A stretch of 64,000 nt of DNA from Roseomonas mucosa (GTDB taxonomy: Bacteria > Pseudomonadota > Alphaproteobacteria > Acetobacterales > Acetobacteraceae). Below are positions 7,225-15,313 of the stretch, piece after piece. A program made the position numbers and the translations under genes. The notes beneath the pieces are model-generated. The model ran no database searches, had not been told where the DNA came from, and saw only the letters and a list, made by a program, of their open reading frames with translations. The DNA is taken from contig CAMDWG010000001.1 of the NCBI GenBank assembly GCA_945878375.1, positions 1-64,000 on the forward strand, given 5' to 3'. How positions within the stretch are numbered: the first letter of the stretch is position 1; each line of letters starts with the position of its first letter.

Positions 7225-8055
7225 ATGACCGCGCTGCCCAGCTTCTGGGCCACGGCGAGCCAGGCCGCGCGCGACGCGGCCTATGACAATGCCGGCGCGG
7301 TGGCCGACAGCCCCGCGCTGACCGCGGCCCGCAACGCGGCCGGCGCTTCCTTCCGCGCCGCGCATCCGGGCCATCTGGACCTGCGCTTCGGCGAGACGGA
7401 ACGCGAGGCATGGGACCTGTTCCCCGGCCGCGATCCCGACGCGCCGTGCCTGGTGTTCTTCCATGGCGGCTACTGGCAGAGGAACAGCCGCCAGGATTTC
7501 GCGCATCTGGCCGAAGGCCCGCTGGCGATGGGCTGGTCGGTCGCGATGGCCGGCTACACCCTGGCGCCGGAGGCGTCGCTGACGCGCATCGGCTGGCAGG
7601 TGCATGCGGCGCTGGATTGGCTCAGCGCCCATGGCGCGGCGCATGGGATCGCGGGGCCGATCGTTGCCTCCGGCTGGTCGGCGGGGGGGCATCTGACGGC
7701 GCTCGCGCTGGAACACCCGGCGGTCAGCGCGGGGCTCGCCATCTCCGGCATCTTCGAACTCGCGCCGATCCGCGACACGCATCTCAACGCCGCGCTGCAA
7801 CTGACGGAGGAGGAGGTCGCGAACCTGTCGCCGATGCGCCGGCCGGTGGTGCAGAAGCCGCTCGCCATCGCCTATGGCAGCGCGGAGTTGCCGGAACTGT
7901 GCCGCCAGTCGCGCGACTTCCACGCGTTCCGCAGCGCTTCGCATGCGCCGGGCCCGCTGGTGCCGATCCCCGGCGCCGACCACTTCCGGGTGCTGGAAGC
8001 GCTGCGCGTGCCGGATGGCGCGCTGCTGCGGGTGGCGGCGACGCTGCTGGCGTAA
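7225..8055 (+). CDS. alpha/beta hydrolase, arylformamidase-like
   Basis: A 276-residue alpha/beta hydrolase. The oxyanion-hole motif H-G-G-Y-W is near residues 77-81 and the nucleophile elbow G-W-S-A-G-G-H near 152-158 (catalytic Ser). A late G-A-D-H-F supplies the likely catalytic histidine near 251. The H-G-G-Y-W form is typical of kynurenine formamidase/arylformamidase-like esterases, but the tryptophan-pathway genes are not adjacent, so the substrate is open. The start is the first ATG after the repeat element and lacks a good ribosome-binding site. It is convergent with the M20 gene. Confidence 0.85.
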   Translation: MTALPSFWATASQAARDAAYDNAGAVADSPALTAARNAAGASFRAAHPGHLDLRFGETEREAWDLFPGRDPDAPCLVFFHGGYWQRNSRQDFAHLAEGPLAMGWSVAMAGYTLAPEASLTRIGWQVHAALDWLSAHGAAHGIAGPIVASGWSAGGHLTALALEHPAVSAGLAISGIFELAPIRDTHLNAALQLTEEEVANLSPMRRPVVQKPLAIAYGSAELPELCRQSRDFHAFRSASHAPGPLVPIPGADHFRVLEALRVPDGALLRVAATLLA

Positions 8056-8153
8056 CGTGGCGCCGCGGGGAGGGAGGGGGCGTCACCGGCGCACCCGACG
8101 TCACCGTTGCTCCACGCCCCCTCCCTCTCCGCCCCATAACTCATGGGTTCCGA

Positions 8154-8203
8154 GGGGCCACCGCCCCTTGGCGGGGGAGCGCGAGGGGACAGAGCCCCCT
8201 CGC
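8154..8203. terminator. tandem terminator hairpins between convergent genes
   Basis: Two stems lie in the 158-base convergent gap: GGGGC-CACC-GCCCC (8154-8167) and GCGAGGGG-N7-CCCCTCGC (8181-8203). No T-run follows. The spacing suits transcription termination from both sides. Confidence 0.55.
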
Positions 8204-8213
8204 TGGCGCAACC

Positions 8214-9413
8214 TCACGCCGCCAGGTAGCGCGCCGCGCCGTCGGCCAGCACCCGCACGCCAAGCGCCAGGTCTTCCTCCTTCGTGTCCTCGCTCCAATG
8301 GTGGCTGATGCCGCCGATGGAGGGGACGAACAGCATCGCGGAGGGCATCACCCGCGCCAGGTATTGCGCGTCATGCCCCGCGCCGCTCGGCATGCGTTGC
8401 CAGGCGCCGGGGGCGAGTGCAGCCGCCGCATCCGCCAGCGCCTGCTGCATCGCGTCGTCGCAGAGCGCGGGGGTCGAGAGGCTGACAGGTTCCAGCACGC
8501 AGGGGCACTTCTCGCGCCGGTTGCTCTCCTGCACCAGGGCGCGCAGGCGGTCTTCCATGCGGTCGATGATCGCGGTGTCCACGTCGCGCAGCTGGAACAG
8601 CACCTCCGCCCGGCCGGGGATGATGGAGGCCGCGCCGGGGTCGAGCGCGATGCGCCCGGTCGTCCAGGTGCTGCGCGGGCCGCAGACCAGCGGGAATTGC
8701 CCGTCGATCTCGGCCAGCAGGCGGATGGCGGTGAGGCCGGCATCGCGGCGTTCGGCCATCGTCGTGCCGCCCGCATGGTCCTGCTGGCCGGTGAAGACCA
8801 GCTTCCACTGCCGGATCGCGACGATGCCCGTCACCACGCCGATGCGGAGCGCGGCGGATTCCAGCTGCGTCCCCTGCTCGATATGCATCTCCAGGAAACC
8901 CTTGTGCCGGCCCGGCTCGTGGTGAAGACGGCCCAGACCTTCCAGCCCCGCTTCCCGCAGCGCCTGGCGCAAGGGCTTGCCGTGGTAGCGATTGGCGAGG
9001 CGGTCGATCTCCGCCTCCTCCAGCGCGCCGATCCAGCTGCGGCTGCCGATGAAGCCGCCGTAATGGCCTTCCTCATCCGCCCAGGCGACGACATCCACCG
9101 GCAGCCCGGCGCGCGCCAGCGCGAGGCCAGCCACGACGCCAAGCGCGCCGTCGAGCCACCCGGCCTCGTTCTGGCTTTCGATATGGCTGCCGACCAGCAG
9201 ATGCGGCCCTGCGCCCTTGTGGCGGCCGAGGACATTGCCGATGCCGTCCATCACGGGATCCAGACCGCATTCCGCCATCCGCGCCATCAGCCAGCGGCGG
9301 CTTTCCATATCCTCGGGCGAATAGGTCGGGCGGTGCACGCCGGTCTTGAAGGTGCCGATCTTCCGAAGGTCGTGCAGGTCGGCAAGGAAGCGCGCGGTGT
9401 CGATCTGGGGCAT
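8214..9413 (-). CDS. M20-family amidohydrolase (N-carbamoyl-amino acid hydrolase/allantoate amidohydrolase type)
   Basis: A 399-residue metallo-hydrolase of the HyuC/AllC subgroup. Metal-site blocks visible are G-S-H77-I-E79, L-D88-G, A-D-E-E-G around 112-116 and a C-terminal S-G-A-G-H-D-A-Q segment with a late S-H-H. The lid/dimerisation block M-H-I-E-Q-G is near residue 176. Family members hydrolyse ureido or carbamoyl bonds in purine or pyrimidine breakdown. The first motif reads H-x-E rather than the usual H-x-D, a conservative change at the residue that orients the metal-binding histidine. The nearby urate genes make a role in purine/ureide degradation plausible but unproven. Confidence 0.85.
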   Translation of the reverse strand: MPQIDTARFLADLHDLRKIGTFKTGVHRPTYSPEDMESRRWLMARMAECGLDPVMDGIGNVLGRHKGAGPHLLVGSHIESQNEAGWLDGALGVVAGLALARAGLPVDVVAWADEEGHYGGFIGSRSWIGALEEAEIDRLANRYHGKPLRQALREAGLEGLGRLHHEPGRHKGFLEMHIEQGTQLESAALRIGVVTGIVAIRQWKLVFTGQQDHAGGTTMAERRDAGLTAIRLLAEIDGQFPLVCGPRSTWTTGRIALDPGAASIIPGRAEVLFQLRDVDTAIIDRMEDRLRALVQESNRREKCPCVLEPVSLSTPALCDDAMQQALADAAAALAPGAWQRMPSGAGHDAQYLARVMPSAMLFVPSIGGISHHWSEDTKEEDLALGVRVLADGAARYLAA

Positions 9414-9495
9414 GGGCAGCGGCCTCGGGCAGCGGGGACGCGCCCATGCTGGAGTCTGCCCGCCGCCGCGTCCAGTCGCGACGGCGGGGGCGACG

Positions 9496-10260
9496 CTATG
9501 TGGTCAGACCGCCATCCACGACGATGGTCTGCCCCGTCACCATCGCGGCGCCCGCCAGCAGGAAGACGATCACCTCCGCGATATCCTCCGGCGTGCAGCG
9601 GCGCTTCAGCAGCGCGTTGTCGATCGAGGAGGCGCGCTGCTCATTCGTCCATTCGATCATCCAGGTGGAATCGACCGCACCAGGGGCCACCGCATTCACC
9701 CGCACCTCCGGCGAAAGCCCGCGCGCGAGGTTCTTCGTCAGGCTGATCACCCCCGCCTTGGTCGCGCCATAGGCCATGGACGATCCGGCATGGTTGATGC
9801 CGGCGATGGAGGCGGTGGAGACCACGGCGCCGCGCGCCGCGCGCAGCGCCGGCGCGGCGGCCTTGGCGCAGCGGAAGACGCCGAGCAGGTTCACCTGCAG
9901 CAGCGTGTGCCAGACCTCCTCCGTCAGGCGGTCCAGCTCATGCGGGGCGATGGTGGTGCGGGTGGCCGGCGTGCCGGCATTGTTCACCAGGTAGTCGAGC
10001 CGGCCGAGATCGGCGACCGCCCGTTCCACCATCCGCGGGCCATCCGCCGCGTCGCCGACATTGCCGGGGGCGGAGATCACAAGCGCGCCGGTCATGGCAT
10101 GCAGCTTCGCCACCGCCTCTGCCCCGCGCGGATCGTCCGGCAGGTGGTTGATGGCCACCGCCGCGCCGGCCTTGGCCAGTATCGTCGCGGTGGCGAAGCC
10201 GATGCCGGATGCGCCGCCGGTGACGAGGGCGGTCTTGCCCTTCAGGTCGTAGGTGATCAT
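9496..10260 (-). CDS. short-chain dehydrogenase/reductase
   Basis: A 254-residue classical SDR. The cofactor motif T-G-G-A-S-G-I-G is near residues 13-20 and N-N-A-G near 91. Catalytic Ser (S-T-A-S-I-A-G) is followed by Y-x-x-x-K in A-Y-G-A-T-K near 152-157, and the P-G-A-V block comes after it. The ATG at 10260 was preferred over one 15 bases upstream because a GGAGAG ribosome-binding site sits just before it. The substrate is not readable. It lies downstream of the 3-hydroxyacyl-CoA dehydrogenase gene on the same strand, but a 290-base repeat-filled gap separates them. Confidence 0.88.
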   Translation of the reverse strand: MITYDLKGKTALVTGGASGIGFATATILAKAGAAVAINHLPDDPRGAEAVAKLHAMTGALVISAPGNVGDAADGPRMVERAVADLGRLDYLVNNAGTPATRTTIAPHELDRLTEEVWHTLLQVNLLGVFRCAKAAAPALRAARGAVVSTASIAGINHAGSSMAYGATKAGVISLTKNLARGLSPEVRVNAVAPGAVDSTWMIEWTNEQRASSIDNALLKRRCTPEDIAEVIVFLLAGAAMVTGQTIVVDGGLTT

Positions 10261-10324
10261 GCCACTCTCCGTCATGTCGAAGGCAGGCGATGGCCGGCCA
10301 TACAGATACCGATCAGGTCGCGCG

Positions 10325-10519
10325 GCCCCCTCCCGCCCGCTGCGCGGGCACCCTCCCCCGCCTTGCGGGAGAGGGATTGGGACGAGGCGCGAACGAAGCG
10401 GGCAGGACGCGGAAGCGCCCTATTCCCGAACCCACACGCCCCCTCCCCATCCCTCTCCCGCTCCGAATCCCTCTCCCGCAAGGCGGGGGAGGGTGCCCGC
10501 GCAGCGGGCGGGAGGGGGC
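10325..10519. repeat. 54-nt perfect inverted repeat
   Basis: Bases 10325-10378 and 10466-10519 are exact reverse complements over 54 positions, separated by 87 bases. Each arm is built of CCCTCCCCC-type runs and a GCCCGCTGCGCGGGC palindrome. It fills most of the gap between the dehydrogenase and SDR genes. In RNA it could form a very stable stem on either strand. Confidence 0.9.
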
Positions 10520-10557
10520 GCGACCGAAGCGGGCAGAACGCGAAAGCGCCCTACTCC
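10386..10557 (+). repeat. 41-nt imperfect direct repeat pair
   Basis: Segments 10386-10426 and 10517-10557 match at 37 of 41 positions (both start GGCGCGAMCGAAGCGGGCAG). The second copy runs through the stop codon (10551-10553) and into the final codons of the adjacent leftward dehydrogenase gene. The pair and the inverted repeat form one composite element. Confidence 0.85.
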
Positions 10558-11516
10558 TGCACCCGCGTCGAGCCCGCCATGGTGCCGATCTCCCGCATCG
10601 CCTTCTTCAGCGCCATCAGGCGCCGGTCGCGCGCGGCGAACAGCTTTCGCGTGTCCTTGTCCCAGTCGTAATAGCCCGCCCCCGCCATCACGCCTGTCCG
10701 CCCGGCGGCGATCAGCCCGTCCAGCGTGTCGGAGTTGTCGCGCGGGGCGGGCGGCTGATAGGTCGCGTTCCGCAGCGCGTTCTGCAGGATGCCGAGCCCG
10801 GTGAAATCCGCCTTCGCCATCACCCCCACCACCGGAATCCGCAGCGCAAGGCCGTGGACCACCGCCGTGTCGATCTCCTCCGCCGTCGCCACACCCTGGT
10901 CGATCAGGTTGTAGACCTCCGCCGCGATGGCCTGCTGGATGCGGTTGGCGATGTAGCCGGGGACGAAGGTCTTCATCACCAGCGGCACCTTGCCCATCCG
11001 CGCCACCAGATCCGCCGCCCAGGTCACGATGGCGGGCTCGCAGGACGGGCCCGCGACGATATCGACCAGGTCCACCAGATAGGGCGGCGTGTACCAATGC
11101 ATGATCAGCGACCGCGCCTGGCGCCGCGCCGGGATCAGCGGGAAGGGATCGAGGTAGGAGGTGTTGGAGGCGATCACCGCATGCTCGGGCGCCAGCCGAT
11201 CGACCTCCGCATACAGGGCGCGCTTCGCCTCCGGCTCCTCGATGATCGCTTCCACGATCAGGTCGGCATCCTCCAGCGTGTCGCGCAGCGTGGGCAGGCG
11301 CGTGACCTGCTGGTGCAGCCATTCGGCGGTGAAGGCCGGCGCGACCTCGCCCGCCTCGACGAGGGAGGCGAGCGCGGTTTCCATCAGCCCGCCCGCCTTG
11401 TCGAGCATGGCCATCGAACTGTCGGTCAGGCGCACCTCATGCCCGCCCAGCGCATAGACCAGCGCCAGAGCGTGCCCCATCGTGCCGGCACCCAGCACCG
11501 CGACCTTGTTGGCCAT
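10551..11516 (-). CDS. 3-hydroxyacyl-CoA dehydrogenase family protein
   Basis: A 321-residue two-domain dehydrogenase. The N-terminal Rossmann motif G-A-G-T-M-G is near residues 8-13. S-N-T-S near 117-120 and an M-H-W-Y-T-P-P catalytic-histidine block near 139-145 follow, then the helical C-terminal domain. The length fits 3-hydroxybutyryl-CoA dehydrogenase or L-gulonate/carnitine-dehydrogenase-like enzymes. The M-H-W-Y rather than H-F-F-N-P block argues against a standard beta-oxidation enzyme. The ATG at 11516 has a GGAGGAG ribosome-binding site. Its last codons and stop lie inside a repeated sequence, so the C terminus may have been reshaped by that element. Confidence 0.83.
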   Translation of the reverse strand: MANKVAVLGAGTMGHALALVYALGGHEVRLTDSSMAMLDKAGGLMETALASLVEAGEVAPAFTAEWLHQQVTRLPTLRDTLEDADLIVEAIIEEPEAKRALYAEVDRLAPEHAVIASNTSYLDPFPLIPARRQARSLIMHWYTPPYLVDLVDIVAGPSCEPAIVTWAADLVARMGKVPLVMKTFVPGYIANRIQQAIAAEVYNLIDQGVATAEEIDTAVVHGLALRIPVVGVMAKADFTGLGILQNALRNATYQPPAPRDNSDTLDGLIAAGRTGVMAGAGYYDWDKDTRKLFAARDRRLMALKKAMREIGTMAGSTRVQE

Positions 11517-11605
11517 CGGCTTCGTCTCCTCCACGTCTGTCGAAACTCTGCCCGCTGCGGGGGTATCGCCGCAAGCGGGGGGCAACGCCGCGCGCCGCCC
11601 GCGCC

Positions 11606-11944
11606 TCAACTCCCGCGATAGGTCGCGTAGCTCCAGGGCGAGCACAGCAGCGGCACGTGGTAATGCCCCTGCCCCGCCTCCAGCCGCACCGCGATGGGCA
11701 CGACATCGAGGAATCCGGCCCCGCCGAAATAGGCGCCGATGTGGAAGCGCAGCTCGTAGCGGCCCGGCACGAAATCCCCGGCCGTCAGCAGCGGCGCATC
11801 GGTGCGGCCATCTTCGTTGGTCAGCCGCTCCGTCACCTTCGCGGCAATGCCGTCCTCGATCCGGAACAGCTCCACCTTCACGCCGCGCGCGGGCGTGCCC
11901 GCGCCAGTGTCCAGGATATGGGTGGTCAGGGCGGAGGCCTTCAT
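11606..11944 (-). CDS. uraH: 5-hydroxyisourate hydrolase (transthyretin-like)
   Basis: A 112-residue protein of exact family length. The N-terminal T-T-H-I-L-D block (residues 7-12), a central R-Y-E-L-R-F segment and the diagnostic C-terminal Y-R-G-S (109-112) are all present. It hydrolyses 5-hydroxyisourate, the product of urate oxidation, to OHCU in the cytoplasm. Its ATG overlaps the puuD stop in an ATGA, so the two are translationally coupled and act in consecutive steps. No OHCU decarboxylase gene is visible in the window. Confidence 0.95.
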   Translation of the reverse strand: MKASALTTHILDTGAGTPARGVKVELFRIEDGIAAKVTERLTNEDGRTDAPLLTAGDFVPGRYELRFHIGAYFGGAGFLDVVPIAVRLEAGQGHYHVPLLCSPWSYATYRGS

Positions 11945-13128
11945 TGCAGCGGCGCCCCCGCCGCGATCCAGGCCAGGATCTTGGCGCGTTCCTCGGCCGT
12001 CATATCCGTCATGTTGCCGGGCGGCATCGCTTCCGTCTGCACCTGCTGGCGCGTGGCCTGCGCCCAGCGGCGCAGCTGCGCCGGGGTTTCCAGCATCACG
12101 CCCTTCGGCGCGGCGGCGATGCCATCGAAGGTCGGCCGCGCGGCGTGGCAGGATGCGCAATGGCTGGCGGCGATGGCCTGCACCTCCGCCACCGTCGGCA
12201 CCGCGACGCCCGCGAGGCTCGGCGCGGGCGCGGGCCGCAGCAGGACCATCAGCCCGACGATCACCGCGGTGGCCACCACCGGCAGCAGGATCGGGTTCCG
12301 CCCGAATTGGCGGGAGACGAAATACTGCCGCACCAGCGCACCGGCCAGCGTGATGGCCAGCAGCACCACCCAGTTCCACTCATGGCTCCAGGTCATCGGG
12401 TAGTGCGGGCTGATCATCAGGAACAGCACCGGCAGCGTCAGATAGGTGTTGTGGACGCTGCGCTGCTTGCCCCAGCGGCCGTATTTCGGATCGGGGTCGC
12501 GTCCCTCCCGCATCGCGGCGACCATCTTCCGCTGGCCCGGCATGATCACCATGGCGACATTCGCCACCATGATCGTCCCCGTCATCGCGCCCACCTGCAG
12601 GAAGGCGCCGCGGCCGCTGAAGATGTGGCAGGCCACGAAGGCCGCCACCACCAGCAGCACGACCATGGCGATGGAGAGCTTCGTCTCGTCCTCGCCGAAC
12701 TTCGACCGGCAGATCAGGTCATAGACCACCCAGCCGCCGGCCAGCATCGCCGCGCTGATCGCCACCGCGACGGCGGGCGAGATGTCCATCACCTGCGGGT
12801 CGATCAGGTAGGTCGAGGCATTGCCCCAGTAGATCAGCACGAACAGCGTGAAGCCGCTGATCCAGGTCCAATAGGCTTCCCATTTGAACCAATGCAGCTT
12901 CTCCGGCAGTTCCGCCGGGGCCACCGCGTATTTCTGCTTGTGGTAGAAGCCGCCGCCATGGATCGACCACTGCTCCCCCTTCACGCGCGGATTGCCGTCG
13001 CGGGGCGGGTCGAGCTGGTTGTCGAGGCCGATGAAGTAGAAGCTGGTGCCGATCCAGGCGATGCCCGTGATCAGGTGCAGCCAGCGGATCAGCAGGTTGG
13101 CCCATTCGGCCAGATAGGCGGCGTCCAT
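11941..13128 (-). CDS. puuD: urate hydroxylase PuuD, membrane protein with C-terminal cytochrome c domain
   Basis: A 394-residue protein. Its N-terminal region has about eight membrane spans with family blocks such as the I-T-G-I-A-W-I-G-T-S-F-Y start and Y-K-Q-K-like H-K-Q-K-Y-A-V. The C-terminal haem c domain has C323-A-S-C326-H327 and a likely axial methionine in E-A-M-P-P-G-N near 367. PuuD oxidises urate to 5-hydroxyisourate and passes electrons to the respiratory chain through the cytochrome. ATG 13128 was chosen because homologues begin at the M-D-A-A-Y-L-A-E-W block; an ATG at 13155 is an alternative. Confidence 0.93.
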   Translation of the reverse strand: MDAAYLAEWANLLIRWLHLITGIAWIGTSFYFIGLDNQLDPPRDGNPRVKGEQWSIHGGGFYHKQKYAVAPAELPEKLHWFKWEAYWTWISGFTLFVLIYWGNASTYLIDPQVMDISPAVAVAISAAMLAGGWVVYDLICRSKFGEDETKLSIAMVVLLVVAAFVACHIFSGRGAFLQVGAMTGTIMVANVAMVIMPGQRKMVAAMREGRDPDPKYGRWGKQRSVHNTYLTLPVLFLMISPHYPMTWSHEWNWVVLLAITLAGALVRQYFVSRQFGRNPILLPVVATAVIVGLMVLLRPAPAPSLAGVAVPTVAEVQAIAASHCASCHAARPTFDGIAAAPKGVMLETPAQLRRWAQATRQQVQTEAMPPGNMTDMTAEERAKILAWIAAGAPLQ

Positions 13129-13162
13129 CAGGTCGGAGTGTCCTTGCGGCGGCATGCGTCGC

Positions 13163-13175
13163 GTTGCGCCGCAAC
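13163..13175. promoter_or_regulatory. GTTGCG-C-CGCAAC dyad in a divergent promoter region
   Basis: A 13-base palindrome in the 161-base gap between puuD (left) and the maleate-isomerase-like gene (right). It is a possible operator for a shared regulator; no regulator gene is adjacent. Confidence 0.35.
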
Positions 13176-13289
13176 AATCGCGCCGGGGCGGTGTTCCGGC
13201 AAGCCCGCCCGCGCGGCCCCGCACCCCTTTCCGCCGCGCTCTCCTGCGCCTAGCCTGATGGAACGACGGGACCGGGATGGAATGACGAC

Positions 13290-14030
13290 ATGGACGCGCT
13301 GGGCTGGTTGAAGCGGATCGGCTTCGTGGTGCCTTCCACGAACACCATCGTACAGCCGGAGGTGGACGCGCTCCGCCCACGCGGCGTCACCTTCCACATC
13401 GCCCGCGTTTCCATCCGGGAACGGCCGCTGACCTCGGAACAGGCCTTCCTGGAACATGTCCAGGCGATGCGCGACGGCCTGGGCGCCGCGATCGACCAGG
13501 TCATGACCGCGGCGCCCGAGCACCTCGTGATGGGCGTGGCGCTCGAGGCCTTCTGGGGCGGCGTCGCGGCATCCCGCGCCCTGGAGGCGGATCTGGCCGC
13601 CCGCGCCGGCGTCGGCGTCACCATGGGCTCGACCGCGACCGCCGCGGCACTCCGCGCCTTCGGCTGCACGCGCATTGCCGTGCTGACCCCCCACCAGCCG
13701 CGCGGCGACGAGATGGTGCGCGCCTGGTTCGCCGAGGAAGGCTTCGAGGTGGTGCGCCTCAAGGGCCTGAAGTGCCCTTCCCCGCGTGAGATCGCCCATG
13801 TCCAGCCCGCGGCCATCCGCGCCGCCTTCCAAGAGCTGGACGGCCCGGATGTGGATGCCCTGGTGCAGGTCGGCACCAACCTCGCCGGCGTCGAGGTCGC
13901 GGCCGAGGCCGAGCGCTGGCTCGGCAAGCCGGTGCTCGCGATCAACGCCGTCATGACCTGGCACGCGCTGCGCACGACCGGGGTCACGGACCGCATCGCC
14001 GGGCGCGGCCGTATCCTCGAGGAGTATTGA
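13290..14030 (+). CDS. maleate isomerase/arylmalonate decarboxylase-like protein lacking catalytic cysteines
   Basis: A 246-residue Asp/Glu-racemase-superfamily protein. It has the N-terminal G-F-V-V-P-S-T-N-T-x-x-Q-P-E signature of maleate isomerases and arylmalonate decarboxylases. The two catalytic cysteine positions are replaced: the first block reads V-M-G-V-A-L-E-A-F-W-G-G and the second V-Q-V-G-T-N-L where C-T-N-L is usual. From memory this looks like a distinct conserved subgroup rather than a decayed copy, because the surrounding motifs are intact. The reaction is therefore unknown. The FAD monooxygenase gene follows almost immediately, so both probably act on one aromatic or dicarboxylic substrate. 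Confidence 0.8.
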   Translation: MDALGWLKRIGFVVPSTNTIVQPEVDALRPRGVTFHIARVSIRERPLTSEQAFLEHVQAMRDGLGAAIDQVMTAAPEHLVMGVALEAFWGGVAASRALEADLAARAGVGVTMGSTATAAALRAFGCTRIAVLTPHQPRGDEMVRAWFAEEGFEVVRLKGLKCPSPREIAHVQPAAIRAAFQELDGPDVDALVQVGTNLAGVEVAAEAERWLGKPVLAINAVMTWHALRTTGVTDRIAGRGRILEEY

Positions 14031-14035
14031 CCGGC

Positions 14036-15241
14036 ATGGCCGCCCCCCAGGTCATCATCTGCGGCGCCGGCCCGGCGGGGCTGACGGCGGCGCTGTTCCT
14101 CGCCCGGGCGGGCGTCGCGGTGCGGGTGCTGGAACGCCACTCCGAGCCCTTCGAGGATCCGCGCGCCGCCACCATCCACCCGCCGACGATGGAGATGTAT
14201 GCGGGGGCGGGCGTCACCGCCGACCTGCTGGCGCAGGGCATCCGCGCGCCGGTCTGGCAATTCCGCGGCCGCGAGGAAGGCGTCGTGGCGGAATTCGACC
14301 TCGGCATCCTGGCCGACGTCACGCCCTATCCCTTCCGCCTGCAATGCGAACAGCACAAGCTCTGCCGCATCCTCATGACCCACCTCTCGCGCTTCGCGCA
14401 GGCCGAGATCCGCTGGGGTGTCGAGGTCACGGCGACGGCGCAGGACGCCACCGGCGTCACCGTGACGACGGCGGGCGGCGAGGCGCATCGCGCGGCCTAT
14501 GTCATCGGCGCCGATGGCGGGCGGAGCGTGGTCAGGAAATCGCAGGGGATCGGCTTCGACGGCTTCACCTACCCCGAGCGCTTCCTGGTCGTCACCACGC
14601 CCGAGGACATGGCTGCGAAGGGCTATGCCATCTCCTCCTACGTCTCGGACCCGGTGACCTGGTGCGCCTTGTTCCAGGTGCCCGGCAAGGCGCCGCCCGA
14701 GGGGCGCGGGCCGCTCTGGCGCATCGTCTTCCCGACGGACCCAGAGGCCGCCGAGGCCGGGCTCCTGGATTTCACGGCCGCCCGCGCCCGCATCCGCGCG
14801 CTGATCCCGCAGCCAGGCGACTTCGAGGTGGTGCACACCAACCTCTACCCGGTCCACCAGCGCGTCGCCGCGCGCTTCCGCCTGGGCCGCGTCCTGCTCG
14901 CCGGCGATGCGGCGCATGTGAACAACCCGCTCGGCGGGATGGGGATGAATTTCGGCATCCACGACGCGATCCTCGCCGCCCAGCGCATCGCCGCGGTGCT
15001 GGAGGGGGGCGAGGACGACCTGCTCGACCGCTACGACCGCCAGCGGCGCCATGTGGCGGAAGCCTTCCTGCAGGCGATGACCATCGCCAACAAGAAGACG
15101 CTGGAAGAAAAGGACCCCGCGGCCCGCGCCGCGCGCCTCGCGGAACTGCGCGCGACGGCGGCCGATCCGGCCAAGGCCCGCGCGCATCTGCTGAAGACCA
15201 GCATGATCGAGGGCGTGCGCGCCGCCGCCGCGATCGCGTAG
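14036..15241 (+). CDS. FAD-dependent aromatic monooxygenase
   Basis: A 401-residue class A flavoprotein monooxygenase. The GxGxxG motif (C-G-A-G-P-A-G-L) is near residues 9-16, the D-G motif (G-A-D-G-G-R-S-V-V-R-K) near 158-168, and G-D-A-A-H-V-N-N-P-L-G-G-M-G-M-N near 289-304. This is the PHBH/phenol-hydroxylase-like architecture that inserts oxygen into an aromatic ring using NAD(P)H. ATG 14036 follows a GAGGAG site; a TTG at 14027 overlapping the previous stop is an alternative. It forms a two-gene unit with the upstream isomerase-like gene. Confidence 0.88.
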   Translation: MAAPQVIICGAGPAGLTAALFLARAGVAVRVLERHSEPFEDPRAATIHPPTMEMYAGAGVTADLLAQGIRAPVWQFRGREEGVVAEFDLGILADVTPYPFRLQCEQHKLCRILMTHLSRFAQAEIRWGVEVTATAQDATGVTVTTAGGEAHRAAYVIGADGGRSVVRKSQGIGFDGFTYPERFLVVTTPEDMAAKGYAISSYVSDPVTWCALFQVPGKAPPEGRGPLWRIVFPTDPEAAEAGLLDFTAARARIRALIPQPGDFEVVHTNLYPVHQRVAARFRLGRVLLAGDAAHVNNPLGGMGMNFGIHDAILAAQRIAAVLEGGEDDLLDRYDRQRRHVAEAFLQAMTIANKKTLEEKDPAARAARLAELRATAADPAKARAHLLKTSMIEGVRAAAAIA

Positions 15242-15280
15242 CGATGCGGCGCGACGCGGCGTCCGCGCGCGCGCGGCATC

Positions 15281-15304
15281 CGGCCGGATGGGTCCATCCG
15301 GCCG
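15281..15304. terminator. bidirectional terminator hairpin
   Basis: A perfect 11-bp stem (CGGCCGGATGG, loop GT, CCATCCGGCCG) lies between the convergent monooxygenase and binding-protein genes. Confidence 0.6.
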
Positions 15305-15313
15305 AAGATGGCC

